Source: Polydactylus sextarius (taxonomy: Eukaryota > Chordata > Actinopteri > Polynemidae). Taken from it: DNA of 64,000 nucleotides. Shown here in pieces: positions 22,452 to 32,980 of this stretch. The notes beneath the pieces are model-generated. The model did not search any database. It saw nothing but the letters and a program-made list of their open reading frames with translations, and was not told where the DNA came from. The stretch covers positions 1,532,001 through 1,596,000 of the forward strand of contig CM028919.1 in the NCBI GenBank assembly GCA_016801845.1, written 5' to 3'. Position numbers and translations under genes: made by a program. Numbering within the stretch: the stretch's first letter is position 1; each line of letters opens with the position of its first letter.

Positions 22452-22866
22452 ATTAAATGGTAAATGGGCTGAATCTGTAAAGCAGCCTTTAAGGCCACTT
22501 TAAACTACAAATAACATTCACCCATTTATGCACATTTACACAGCATTATTAGTCAGTGCTCATCTACACAAAACTCACAGATCAATGGAACAACCATTGG
22601 GGAAACATTCTCAACTTGACCTCTGACACCCTCACCCCAACCCGAGGAGGCAAGATGGAGAGGCAGGAGGGTCACGGTCAAGGATTTACTGTCTGCTCAA
22701 TACCAGGAACACACACACACAAATACACACTGTGGCTGTCACATCAATGGAAAAACCATTGGGGAAATTTGGTGTTCAGTATCTCACCCAAAGACACTTG
22801 GGGACCGAAGGAGCTGGAAATCAAAAACCCTGACCCTATTTACCTCCTGCCATGGCTCCCCGACCC
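22452..22866 (-). repeat. Common teleost interspersed repeat, interrupted
   Basis: The left part (GGTAAATGGGCTGAATCTGTA…ATAACATTCACCCATTTATGC) and right part (ATTTGGTGTTCAGTATCTC…CCCAAAGACACTTGG…GGAGCTGGAAATC…CCTGACCCT…TACCTCCTG) match a short repeat that I recall as abundant in percomorph genomes. Read on the minus strand, its head is tRNA-like ('tggctcaggaggtagag…ggttcgatcc' in intact copies), though this copy has lost part of that region. It is split by an inserted segment at 22606-22740. A second copy on the opposite strand lies at 49403-49535. Confidence 0.65.
22606..22740 (+). repeat. Inserted copy of the 21271-21413 segment
   Basis: Shorter than its source by 8 bases, all accounted for by fewer CA units. 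It is flanked by 25 bp direct repeats (22581-22605 and 22743-22767, both beginning ATCAATGGAA and ending CCATTGGGGAAA) that differ at one base. The flanking sequence belongs to the host repeat, so the insert arrived after that repeat was in place and duplicated 25 bases of it. A break-repair event with templated insertion fits best, since the segment has no transposon ends. Confidence 0.85.
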
Positions 22867-22980
22867 AACATAGTCAAGAAAGGCTGACAGGAATCTTACA
22901 TAGTCTCTGCTGTTGTAGTCCATACACCTCAGACTTCTGTGTCATTCTATCTGATGCCTCACTGTTCACCACATTTGGTA

Positions 22981-23080
22981 AGAGTGGTTATCTGAGTTAC
23001 TGTACCACTCCGACCAGTCTGACCCTTCTGTGATCACTCTCATTCTGTCCACAGAGCCGCTGCTCACTGGATGTTCCCTG
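22981..23080 (+). repeat. Fragment of a widespread fish repeat
   Basis: AGAGTGGTTATCTGAGTTACTGTA…CCAGTCTG…CACTCTCATTCTGTCCACAGAGCCGCTGCTCACTGGATGTT (shown in pieces) follows the text of a dispersed fish repeat I recall with 'agtggttatttgagttac…ccagtctg…cacagaactgccgctcactggatgtttttt'. Only about 100 bases are preserved. No coding capacity. Confidence 0.55.
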
Positions 23081-23799
23081 GTTCTGGCTCAGGGCTGACG
23101 TCTGAAGTGAACGATAACTCCTGATTAACTTCCTGACCTAAATCTGTTACTGTTTGGATAATGAGTAGGTGTGATCTTGATAAGAAAATAATTCTCTCCT
23201 GACTTAATTCTGAATTCTAACAAAATTCTGGCCATATGTTGTCTTAAATTTAATTTATTTTATTTAAATCTGACACATCTATTGTGACTGGCTATTTTAA
23301 AGTATAGAAAGTAAAACGGTTTAGACAGCTGGTTCATCAAACCCAGTTTATCTCTGTACTGCACTCCAGCCCAATAAAATCCCCTTGTATACAGTTGCAG
23401 TGTTTTTATATTAGCACCTCCTTGTTCTCAATCATTTATCATTTTTAATTAATCTTGTGACATATATTCCTCTGAAACTGTGTGAGAATTAGGTTCAGCC
23501 TTGAACATATTTAAGGTCATATCAAATTCAAATTTGACTTAATTTGAATTTGACTCAACTTTCCTCTCGCTGATAGAAGCCTTTGGTTTTCAACAGCTTC
23601 TGAACTGTTTCCTGATTCAAAACATGGTTTTATACACACTGCACACTGTTTTTTATTGCTTCTCAAGTGTATATGTGGACAGTGGGTAGATGCTGGAGAA
23701 CAGCAGTATGTGTGTATGTGTGTGTGTTGTCCCTGGCTATGCTCTTGTTGCTGCAGCAGGCTGTGGGGTGGGGGCATTTATCAGTCCTCTAAGTGGCCG
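23081..23799. other. Noncoding, nothing recognised
   Basis: AT-rich unique DNA. The minus-strand frame at 23517-23777 has no motif. Confidence 0.5.
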
Positions 23800-24480
23800 T
23801 AGGAAAAGCAATGCTCGCTGGGAGTCGAGCTGACAGCAGTTTTCCTCGGATCGATTTGCAGCGCTGCTCCAGTTTATGACAAAAGAGTTCACGACACGGC
23901 AGTCACAAAGTCAATACCGTGATAAATACTCCCCCTCCACTCGCTCCTGTCCGCCACTTTACCAGGCATTTGGCCTGACAGTTATTACTCCCGCGGTAAA
24001 TCCACTGACCAGAGGGAAGAGAGGAGAAGAAAAGGCACTCTGCTCCAGGTCCCTGCACTGGATTTATGGACCCTGGTGGACCAAGTTTACTTAATTTAAA
24101 GAAACCATATAAACTTGGTGAGTTGCTCCTTTTGCAGGCGAGCCGCTGGTGTAATTTTTCCCCTGGAAATTTGAAGGAAAACCTGTAAAATTCACACACG
24201 CCTCCACACACTCCTCATACTGACACTCATATGCACCCCTCATTCATTCATTCATGTGTTCATGCCTGTATGTAAATAAGGAAATTATAAGACAGTGTTT
24301 CAGGCTTTGTCCAAACATGTGGAAGACTATTAATATACCCAAAACAGATATGCAATCCATCCGTCTTCCTCTCTTCTAGAATCTAATTTGAATAATGATT
24401 TAGGGAATTAAAATCAGGGATTAGATTGTGCGCTGTCACATACACTTGTTTGTTTTTGCCTTGACCGACTAAGATCCATG
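23800..24480. promoter_or_regulatory. Candidate conserved regulatory block
   Basis: A 680-base repeat-free stretch with GC-rich complex words (TCCTCGGATCGATTTGCAGC, ACTCCCGCGGTAAATCC) and AT-rich homeodomain sites: TTAATTTAAA at 24091-24100, then TTGAATAATGATTTAGG, GGAATTAAAATCAGGGATTAG around 24387-24425. An ATTC tetranucleotide run sits at 24238-24254. Frames in both strands are short and unmatched. Conservation untested. Confidence 0.3.
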
Positions 24481-26648
24481 AAACTTTCCATCACATGCTC
24501 TTCGCATTAATGCAAAAAGATCCCCATGGTTCAGTTTTTCACAAATGAAGAAATATTAGGAAATGTTTGTAATTTGTCATAGATCCTTGCTTTAGCACTA
24601 ATCCAACATATTAAATCCCTTTACAGTTAAAAAGTAGCCTTATCCTCACATATGGCTGGGATCACAGTAATCAATGCAGCCGATTATGTGGATGAAAATT
24701 ACTCTGCTACATATGAATATTTTCAATTATTCTGGTCCAAATAATACAAGTCTGGTGTAAGATTAATATTTTTTTTTTCAATAATGACTTACAAACAAGA
24801 CATCCAGTGCATGTTGAGTGGCAAGTGATCGTGTTGCAGCATGACTCATAATCCTGTTAGAGATTGGGAAACATAAAGAGATCTCATTAAGATTTAAGTT
24901 GTTGCAAGGATCATCAATAAAGCGGTGGCACAGACAACATGGTACTGCTCCCATCTCACAGGCTGTGACCCATATCAGCACCAACGCAGTGTAACAGCGT
25001 CAGTTAAAAGTCAGTGTAAATGCTACCAATACGTTGCCAAACATGGTAAACTACATCAACAACATCTCTTTCCAGTTTTCACTCTTTTATTTACTATCTT
25101 CTCCTGTCCATATGTAAATAAACTAATTACCTTCACCAAACTGCACTTCTAAAGTTCTAGGATTTGATTTACATTTCCAAAATATTGTATATTTTTCGCT
25201 GCTTTCCTCTACACAGAGCCTCTCTGGATATTTTCTATTCCAAATTTATGTCACAGCTGTTGTTACCATAGTGACTTAGAAGATAATGATGCAGCTTTTA
25301 AATCCAAAAAAATACAATATGACACTTTAATAAACATGATACCCACCAATGTGAGAGGGTATATATTACTATAAATATCCCCACATAGATGGAATATTGT
25401 TAGTGCAGAAACTTTTTTTAAACAAGTTGGAACTGGAGATGATTTATATTACTGGTTGATTAGTAATGTCCACGCAACCACACAATGAACCTTTGTTTTC
25501 AGCTTTGACAGACTAACAATCCAGACAGAAAAATGAATAGTTGCCAACTTACATTACAATATTTATACATGCCATATGTAGTTTTTATACATTTAACCAA
25601 GGGTCTGACATTGTAATGAAAAACATTGCATTGAAATGAAAATATCAATACCAATGCTCTATATGTGTATCCTGTACAGACATATTTTTACCCAAGTCAT
25701 CATCTGCAGAATATAGACGTCATCTCCCTACATCTGAAATGCAACTACGCACCTATTTGGTATCACCTGCAAATGTGTAGTCTCTAAACCTCAGTAAAGA
25801 CAACCCCAATGACTTCAGCATGACATCACCGGGGATATTTTCTTTTCTTCTTTCCGACCACTGTTCTCAGTAATGAGTAAAGTGATCTCCATGTAGATAC
25901 TTGGTGAAAAACACTGTTACATTGTTTTATTCTTGTGGCCTCTTGGTGAATTCATGTGTGGCCATGCTAGTGACATCATTGCCGCACTGTAGTTTCAATA
26001 CAATTGGGTAATTTAATGTAAAACAAAATGACAACAAAAAATTGTTTTACTTCTTTTCTCTGTAATAAATATATTATATGTACAGGAAATTAAATTTTTA
26101 ACAAAGATATTCATTAAAGCTGACAATATTATGAGGAACATTTACCTCTCTGGTTTCAAAAAGTTTTTTCTATGACTCTCAGTTTTATACTGTCTGTTTT
26201 TGTTTTGTTTTTTTTTTACTGACTGACTGAAAAAGTATTTCTCACCTCATTCGCTTGAGTGAACAACGAAGCAATGAGCTACAGAAACAGACTGATGCTT
26301 GTATCAGTATTTTGTTTCTTATTGTACTTAGGTTTTGCCTGTCAGCCTGCATACACAGCTAGTATATGCTACCTGAAAGGAATACCTGCAGACCACGGGA
26401 AAAAAAAAAAACTATTAAAAAACTTTCAGTTCTTAGGGAAAAAAAGTGTATTTACAATTCTAAAAGTGGCTGGACTGATAGTCATATAAGTTATATCCGC
26501 ACACTATACTAATCGTGTGTGTGTGTGTGTGTGTGTGTACATGTTTTCCACATGGTATTTGAAAGTGTCTAGCGTTCTAGAGGGAGGGACAGAACCTGAC
26601 AAACAGAGGGAGGGAAAACAGAATAATATAAAATGAGAGGAGAAGCAG
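24481..26648. other. Noncoding, nothing recognised
   Basis: AT-rich. The 26259-26489 frame starts with a hydrophobic segment (LVSVFCFLLYLGFAC) that resembles a signal peptide, but it ends in a poly-Lys run from an A tract and has no known family. I treat it as chance. Confidence 0.45.
26514..26538 (+). repeat. (GT)n microsatellite
   Basis: About 12 GT units. Confidence 0.95.
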
Positions 26649-26750
26649 ATGAAAGAGAGACAAGCGGAGAGCCAAGAGATGAAGGCAGAGATTTTTCTTC
26701 CAAGTTTGACTGCAGCAATACAGCAAGCTGTAATTAATTACCTCAGACAG
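26649..26750 (+). other. Weak candidate first coding exon
   Basis: A frame open from a stop at 26634 has ATG at 26649 and again at 26679. It reads MKAEIFLPSLTAAIQQAVI…NYLRQ from the second ATG, then meets CAG|GTACGT at 26750/26751, a near-consensus splice donor. It is preceded by a purine-rich stretch that could be 5' untranslated sequence. No protein family is recognised. A TAATTAATTA motif at 26731-26740 lies inside, so the same bases could be an enhancer core instead. Without a partner exon or transcript this stays a candidate. Confidence 0.18.
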
Positions 26751-27130
26751 GTACGTATTAAAAACAATATTCTATCTCACTGAAGCCTTGGAGGTCTGTG
26801 CACCAATAAAAGGAGGTATTCATCAGATGAGGTCCTGTCCAAGTAAAGCTTCATGAAAGGGGACGCTGCCTTGTGTGGTTAATTTATATCAAAATCCCTG
26901 CATAAACTGGGAGGCTGTAAAAAGTCCCAATTAGCCATCTGCGATTGTCTGGAGGAGGTTTGATGTATGGGCCTATCAATACAGCACAACTGCAGGCTGG
27001 GCTGTAATATCAAACTGTAATACAGAGTGCACATGGTGAATAAGCGCCCATTGACTCTGGGTTTGATTTTGTTAGCGTGTAGAGGGTTGAGAAGAGCCAT
27101 TTCAATATAGGCACAGCCAGTGTTGGACAT
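26751..27130. promoter_or_regulatory. Candidate conserved regulatory block
   Basis: Complex, repeat-free sequence, especially from 26880 on: CCCAATTAGCCATCTGCGAT, GGGCCTATCAATACAGCAC, GGCTGGGCTGTAATATCAAA, GAATAAGCGCCCATTGAC. Mixed AT and GC words with ATTA/ATCAAT cores and no coding frame are what one expects of a vertebrate noncoding element. The minus frame at 26879-27130 has no known motif. Conservation untested. Confidence 0.35.
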
Positions 27131-29649
27131 AAAGCAACAGATGATGTCGGCAGTGAGTGTGTGTTTATCTGCTGTAAAATTCTACATGGATCTTTGGAGC
27201 GCTTCTTGTGTGGTTGTTAACTGGTTTACTACTTATGTGTTTTAAGGTCAAAGTAGAAACATGGAGCAGAGAAACACTACAGGAAAATAAAAAGAAAAAA
27301 AAATCCAGAGAGAGAGAGAGAGAGAGAGATTACACTAACCTCTAAACTCAGATTTCTCTCTGTCTAAAGAGAAAGTATTGGTCCCAGCACACAACCCTGT
27401 CCAACTCTGCCACTGACTTGTGTGAATAGAGGATAGACTGAGTTTATATCTTACTTTTCTAGTCTCAGAGAACTTTATGCTACAAGCAAAAGCATCAAAC
27501 AAATGATCCAACCATAAACCCTCTAATCAGTGAATGAGCCTGTCTATTTCCAGAACCTCCGAATCCTGTTAGCATGAACAAGTGTGCAGAGTGTGGACAA
27601 GTGTGGAGTATGATATTGAGCTTTTGTCATCTGTATTGAAATAAATGATACAATTGTATAGTTTTGCAGTTTTTCCATAATATTTCAATTGCTTGTTTTG
27701 TGAAAGAAATGTTTAATGTAGAGCCTTCTTTTAAATACAAATCATCACCTTAGTCACACTAGACCTGACAATCACTGGTATATAAATAAATGTCTATTTT
27801 ATCTATCTGAGTTGATCTTCTTTTGCCACCAGAGAAAGAAAAAAAAAAAAAGATTTAATAAAAATGTAATGTAAAAACACCAGGATTCCAGCTCAACATC
27901 CATTGAAGAAACTCAGGTCTGTTAAATAATGAATGAGTGGACTACTATGTAATAGTATTAATAAGTTATTGACTCTTCTCTCCAGCTTTTACTGCTGCTG
28001 CTGAGTGGTTTAAATATAAATGTGTATTAATGTTACACATTAATATTTCTACCTCCACTGGATTGAAAAAAACTCAGCTCTTCGCTTTATTTTTTTCATT
28101 CCCTGGGTAAACCAATATGTCTGAGTTTTACTCATGGCTTCTTTTATTCACCATGTGTGCACTTGACTCTAAATTGATTCTGATCAGATGATCTGGACTT
28201 GATAAATGAGATAACTCTGCGGTTTGTTAAACCTGCTCTCTGGAACAGTCCCAGGACAAAGCATGTGCAGGCTGACTTTCCAAATGCACCACATTAGGAG
28301 TGTGCCCAGACAAGCAGATCAAGCTTTTTGAGGATGAGACAGAGCTGGAATTATTGCTTTAATGTAAGAGAAGAAAGTTAGAAGAGAATGGAAAAAAACA
28401 TAGAGATGCAAGTGATGACACATGATGTCACATGATTTTCTTAACTTTAAACATATCAAATCCAAACCTAGAAACATTTAACAAAATATACAAAATATGT
28501 AAGGAATATACAAATACCATATTAGTTTTTTAGTGCAACACCTAGTTCTTACATTACCCAAAGTTCAAGGTATCATATGTTTCCTCTGAACGCAATCCAG
28601 CCACAGATTACATATTTGTTGTTGCAGTTGTGTTGAAATACAATTTCTAGCGGAGAGGGATGGCCGGAAAGACACAAACAGTAGCCTTGAGAGCTGAATG
28701 GAAGAGGGGAGGTGGCAAACAGAATTGGTTTATAGTGCTGAGTTTTTTTTTCCCCATTTCTCCAATTACCAGTGAAAAAAAAAAAATGGAGAGGAGATGG
28801 AGAGGGAGAGGGAGGGAGGGAGAGGTCTGAACTCTGTGAGTCAGCAGAGGAAACAATGGGCCATGAAAACACTTGACCTGCTCACACACTGATACAGATG
28901 CTGCTATATCACACTGGTAGCATTAAGTACACACTAGCACACTGATCTGTGCACACTGCCACAAATAATAAGTATGAACACACACACAGTCACACATATA
29001 CTGCAGCAGTTGTCCATACAGTCCCAGGTTAATTTGATGGCAGCTCCACCTCCTCATCATCACACAGATGGCCACGGGAGAACTTAATTCTTCCTCTATT
29101 GACTCAGTTTGCGTCGGCAGTCCCTGCTGTAATGACTGATCCATCACCAAACCTACTGCAAGCTCAGGGTGAGCCAGGTTCACACTCTGTGCGAGAGAAA
29201 ACTGACAGAGACAGAGAAGGATGTCAATCAGAGATAATGTACCTGTGCATACATCCGCACTCTGCGTTCCTTCTACTGCTATATTTAACATACACCATTA
29301 TTCAAGCATAATCAGTGGTGATCAAACAGGATTAAAGGATTGAAGTTTAAAAAATAGCCAATGAGGGGGGAAATAAAATAATTTGAGTGTTGCCACTGAT
29401 GCTAAAAAGTTTGAATTATTAATTTTATATATTTGATATAGGTTGACATTAGCAAGAAATAGCAGCAGTCTTACCCACCACTGTCCACCCACGAGAGACA
29501 GCTGCGGCAGGAATCGAAGCTCTTCAGTTGCTGAAACCAGTAAATTCGTCATTACACAAATGGAGGTGGATGGGAAACCCGTGTAATGTTTACAGTTTGC
29601 AACTTTATAAAGAGCTACTTTCTTTTCTCACACTCAAATATGGTCAAGT
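27131..29649. other. Noncoding, simple repeats only
   Basis: Holds a (GA)n run at 27307-27329, an A-tract near 27840-27852, a near-duplicated word (ACAAGTGTGCAGAGTGTGG) at 27577-27606, and a GA-rich stretch at 28791-28826. Nothing else is recognised. Confidence 0.5.
27307..27329 (+). repeat. (GA)n microsatellite
   Basis: About 11 GA units. Confidence 0.95.
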
Positions 29650-30089
29650 ATTAGAGCAGGAATTCATTTAATAAGATTTCATCCCATTTGGGAGGATTTC
29701 ATTGTTGCTGATGTAGTGTTTAATTGTAAAATTCCCAGATGACAATTATTTCTGTAGAACTCTAACACAGTGAAATTAAACTGCAGTTAATTTCACCAGA
29801 GGATCAGAGGAACCACCCTCAAGGACCCTGGAACTGTTTTAAGCACCTTTGAAGTCCATGCACCTCCCTCTTGGAGCCACGCGAAGGGTTAACCAGCTGT
29901 CTCACCGCTTCATTCTCTAAAATTCTGACAAGTCTAGACTACTCAAGCCAGTTCCTACGCCATGATGGACGCTTTCTAACAGTTGGCCATTTCCAGTTTT
30001 CCTCGCAGACGTCCTCCTCCCTCCCTCCCTCCTCCTTTCCTCCCTTCCTCGCTCTGTCACTTCCTTTTTTTATTTTTTATTTTTTTTAA
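29650..30089. other. Noncoding, possible flank of regulatory cluster
   Basis: GGTTTAATTG-like and CCATTTGGGAGGATTTCATT words suggest some complexity, but no strong motif cluster. A polypyrimidine CCTCC tract spans about 30010-30090. Confidence 0.35.
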
Positions 30090-30598
30090 AGATGCCTGCA
30101 AGATGAAAGGCTGCGGCCCTCGCCCTCGCCTTATCACTGTCTTTAGAGCTTGCGAAAACTTGGCGGCATCTCAGCTTTTTAGAGAAAGAGAGAGAGAGAG
30201 GAGAAAGAGAGAGAGAGAGAGGCAGAGAAAGCAAGAAGAGAAATAGCGTTGGGGATTATAGTTCTGAGGACAAACCTGACTATTCACACTTGGCATTAGC
30301 AAGACAGCCCGGGTACAAGAAGGATATTTTTTATTCCCTTCAATTTAACTTTAATTACTCAAATCTCGGCGAGGGCACACAAGAAAAGCCCAGGCATTTG
30401 TGTCTGGGAGATTAGCAGACTGCCCTGCCAAGTCCTCGCCAGCGCTGCATCGTTAGATAGAATTCAAATTCAAATCCAGGCTAAAGACAGTGCAGCTGTC
30501 GCCCCCCTGGCCTGAAAACCCCCTGGATCAGGAACGAGCTGTCCTCCCTCCTCCCTGCTTTCCCCTGGAGAAACCTAATCCTGCCTCCTTCTCTTCCT

Positions 30599-30606
<8 letters not shown>
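30090..30606. promoter_or_regulatory. Candidate conserved regulatory block, first of a cluster
   Basis: Between the GA run at 30179-30222 and the CT run at 30608 lies complex sequence with CACTTGGCATTAGCAAGACAG, TTCAATTTAACTTTAATTAC (TAATTA at 30352-30357) and an AATTCAAATTCAAATCC tandem near 30461-30478. The first 90 bases (GGCTGCGGCCCTCGCC, TTATCACTGTCTTTAGAGC) are also complex. No coding frame of interest. Start of the densest candidate-enhancer zone in the window. Confidence 0.35.
30179..30222 (+). repeat. (GA)n-rich tract
   Basis: Imperfect GA/GAAA repeats. Confidence 0.9.

Positions 30607-30607
<1 letters not shown>

Positions 30608-30647
<40 letters not shown>
30608..30647 (+). repeat. 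(CT)n microsatellite
   Basis: About 19 CT units. Confidence 0.97.
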
Positions 30648-30649
<2 letters not shown>

Positions 30650-31330
30650 GACTGTGACAGCTAAAATAAAGCCGTTAAAGCCTCCCTGAAATAATTAGTA
30701 ATTAAAAATAAAAAAGTGGGTTGTTTTGTATTTATTTGGCATCTTTACTCAGGCTGGGATAGAGGCTGGCATTTGCAGGTGTCAGGGGTGATTGGTCTTT
30801 TTGAAGTGTGGTTAAAGAAGGGATTTCTTCATCAGTGTTTCAGGTTAAACAAACGCGTCCTCTTCCTCGCGCCTGTTCTAAGAGAAAACTTGCTGGGCTT
30901 TCCTCTCCTCAGGAAGTTTGACAACATTCCTAAATTCTGCTTCTCTGTGACGTGTGATACTGCGAGTCTTCATTGGGGGCTTGTTTAATCTTGTCAGCGA
31001 AGGACTCTTCCTCCTCCCCGCCTCCCTCACTCTTTCCTGTATCTGAAACCTCTTTGCAAAGACGGCTCAACGGGAGTGTGTCTCACACAACGCTGAAATC
31101 CCCACCAGTTGTTCGCCTTTCACCCGCAATTGACTTTGTGAACACCTGCAATGTCTTCGATAAGTAGCTCGTCTTATCTCCTTTGGGAGAGCAGACCCCC
31201 ATTATCACAGGTTTGGGGGCAGATACCCCCATCGTGCCGCAGGCCGTAAATGATAATCCATGCTGCCACACTGCTGAAATCCTGGTAAAGTGATCCTAAA
31301 TTGACAAAACCCTTGGATCCTCTGGACTAG
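30648..31330. promoter_or_regulatory. Candidate conserved regulatory block
   Basis: TGACAG (30655-30660, a TALE-homeodomain core) is followed by two TAATTA sites one base apart (30692-30697 and 30699-30704). Downstream, GCAATTGACTTTGTGAACACC, TCTTCGATAAGTAGC and GTCTTATCTCCTTTGGG give GATA-type and SOX/FOX-like words, and ACCCCCATTATCACAGG…GGGGGCAGATACCCCC forms a small C/G-run inverted arrangement at about 31195-31230. No frame with a known motif crosses the block. Confidence 0.4.
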
Positions 31331-32130
31331 GTTAAGCCTCATCTATTAGTGCTACAGTAGTTGGGATAAAGGTTCGTCAGCCTTGTGCGACTCCTGGGAA
31401 CGTCATCACCGACGCCGTCCTTTTGGTTATCTTCTTTTTTTAATCCCTGCAGACACAGCAATGCACAGCAAGAGGGGCAAAGAGTTCACATTCCTCTCTC
31501 TTTAAAGTCTTTTGGTAATTTCTTCATAAAGTCATGTGGTTGGGTCTGTGAAAACACTGCATCAAGCCGTAATATCACAGCAGACAGCATTAAGCCTATG
31601 TGCAGAGTGCTGCAACTTGTTATTTCACTGGCTCAGAGTCTGTGAGCACAGTAATTGATTGGCATGATGGAATTAAGGGGAGACTTGCCATGATAAAGGG
31701 AGAGCTGGCACGGGCCTGGTACATTAAATATCTGGCATGGCTCAGCCAGCCAGGCATCTGATTATGATTTCAAAGTACTCGGACCTGGACTTGATTAAAA
31801 ACCACGTAGCTTAGATGAAGGGCCTGCAAAGCCCCCATGGGCATCCACAGAGATGCTAGTAAGGGGGGCTACAGGGAGTAACAGCAGCCCTGGGTGAAGT
31901 CATGGCATGCCAGCATAATTACAGGTTCATTTAAGGCAGCTTGTTTCAACCAGCCAGTCCCATGTTGTCAAGGAGGATGTAGGTAGGTTGTGGTTGCACA
32001 CCTTTGTCACAGAGGTAAACCCTCATCTGCAAGGCCACTTATAAAATTATGGCAAATTCAACAGTGGGAAAGAGAAAAGAGACAAGAAAGTCTAGACCTC
32101 CTGGAGGAGTTTACTTCCTGCCTTCCTTAC
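31331..32130. promoter_or_regulatory. Candidate conserved regulatory block
   Basis: TAATTGATTGG at 31652-31662, GGAATTAAGGGG, ACATTAAATATCTGGCATGG, CTGATTATGATTTCAAAG and GCATAATTACAGG occur within about 280 bases of complex sequence. The stretch 31640-31960 is the most enhancer-like part. No open frame with a family motif is present. Evidence is motif density and lack of simple repeats. Confidence 0.38.
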
Positions 32131-32269
32131 TGAGTTCTAACAAGCTGCACAAGCCAAGTTAATAACCCCCATTCCCCTCTTTTCCATCTCTCCATCCCTT
32201 GTTCCCATCTTCTCTCTTCACCCCTCCCTCATCACCCCCACATCCTCCCTCCCAGTCTCCTCAGGCCTA

Positions 32270-32980
32270 AGGGACAGGATAGCGATTAATATCTGCCTAA
32301 CTTGTTACCTAATTCATTATGGAATAGCAGTTAATTTGATTTGATATTATTTTAATAAAATTCTGTAATATATTAGATTGTTTCAGGCTATCAAAATCAT
32401 TTTCCAATTATTACGGTTACTCAAGCAAGTCCAGCTTTTTCCCCCCTTTGTGGCAAACTGCAGTTGGTCTGACTGTGAATATATTAGCTACAACAACTCC
32501 ATCCCACCAATTGAAGGGAGACTTCAATATACATGTATGCATGATTACACCGCAAATGTTATTAGTGCTATAGATCCACATTCCCACAATAGATTGGAGT
32601 GTGGCTGGCTCAGCAAGGTGCCTTAAATGTGTTTGATTGAGCCCTCATAAGGACGAATAAATAAAATAAATCCAGAGAGATCTGATTTCGTTCTGTGCTA
32701 ACAGCCGCACATTGGTGTTTGGGTTCTCTGTTAATTAGTAACACGCTTCAGTAGCCATGCCCTTTTGTGAGGCATCAAGGCACAGTGGGCTTCAGCTCAG
32801 ATGGACGTGATCTAAGTACCCACCACTCTCCACCACCATATATACACACGCACACCTCACTGCTCCCCCACCAGCCTTTGAAAGCTATTGTAGAACAGAA
32901 AGACCCAGACTAAGCGTCACATCTTGAATACCCTGCCCACAGCTTCAAGGAGAAGGATTTAAAGTGGAACAACACCTTAT
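32270..32980. promoter_or_regulatory. Candidate conserved regulatory block
   Basis: ATGCATGATTA at 32537-32547 combines a partial POU octamer with a homeodomain core, and TTAATTAGTAA lies at 32731-32741. Other words include GCGATTAATATCTGCC, CCAATTATTACGG, ACCAATTGAAGGG and CACAATAGATTGG. Sequence complexity is high for 500 bases before a CCACC and CACACG run near 32820-32860. Conservation untested. Confidence 0.4.

Noticed and set aside
26259..26489. Small secreted protein with a signal-peptide-like start
   Set aside because: The hydrophobic run is followed by poly-Lys from an A tract, there is no family match, and a single chance frame explains it.
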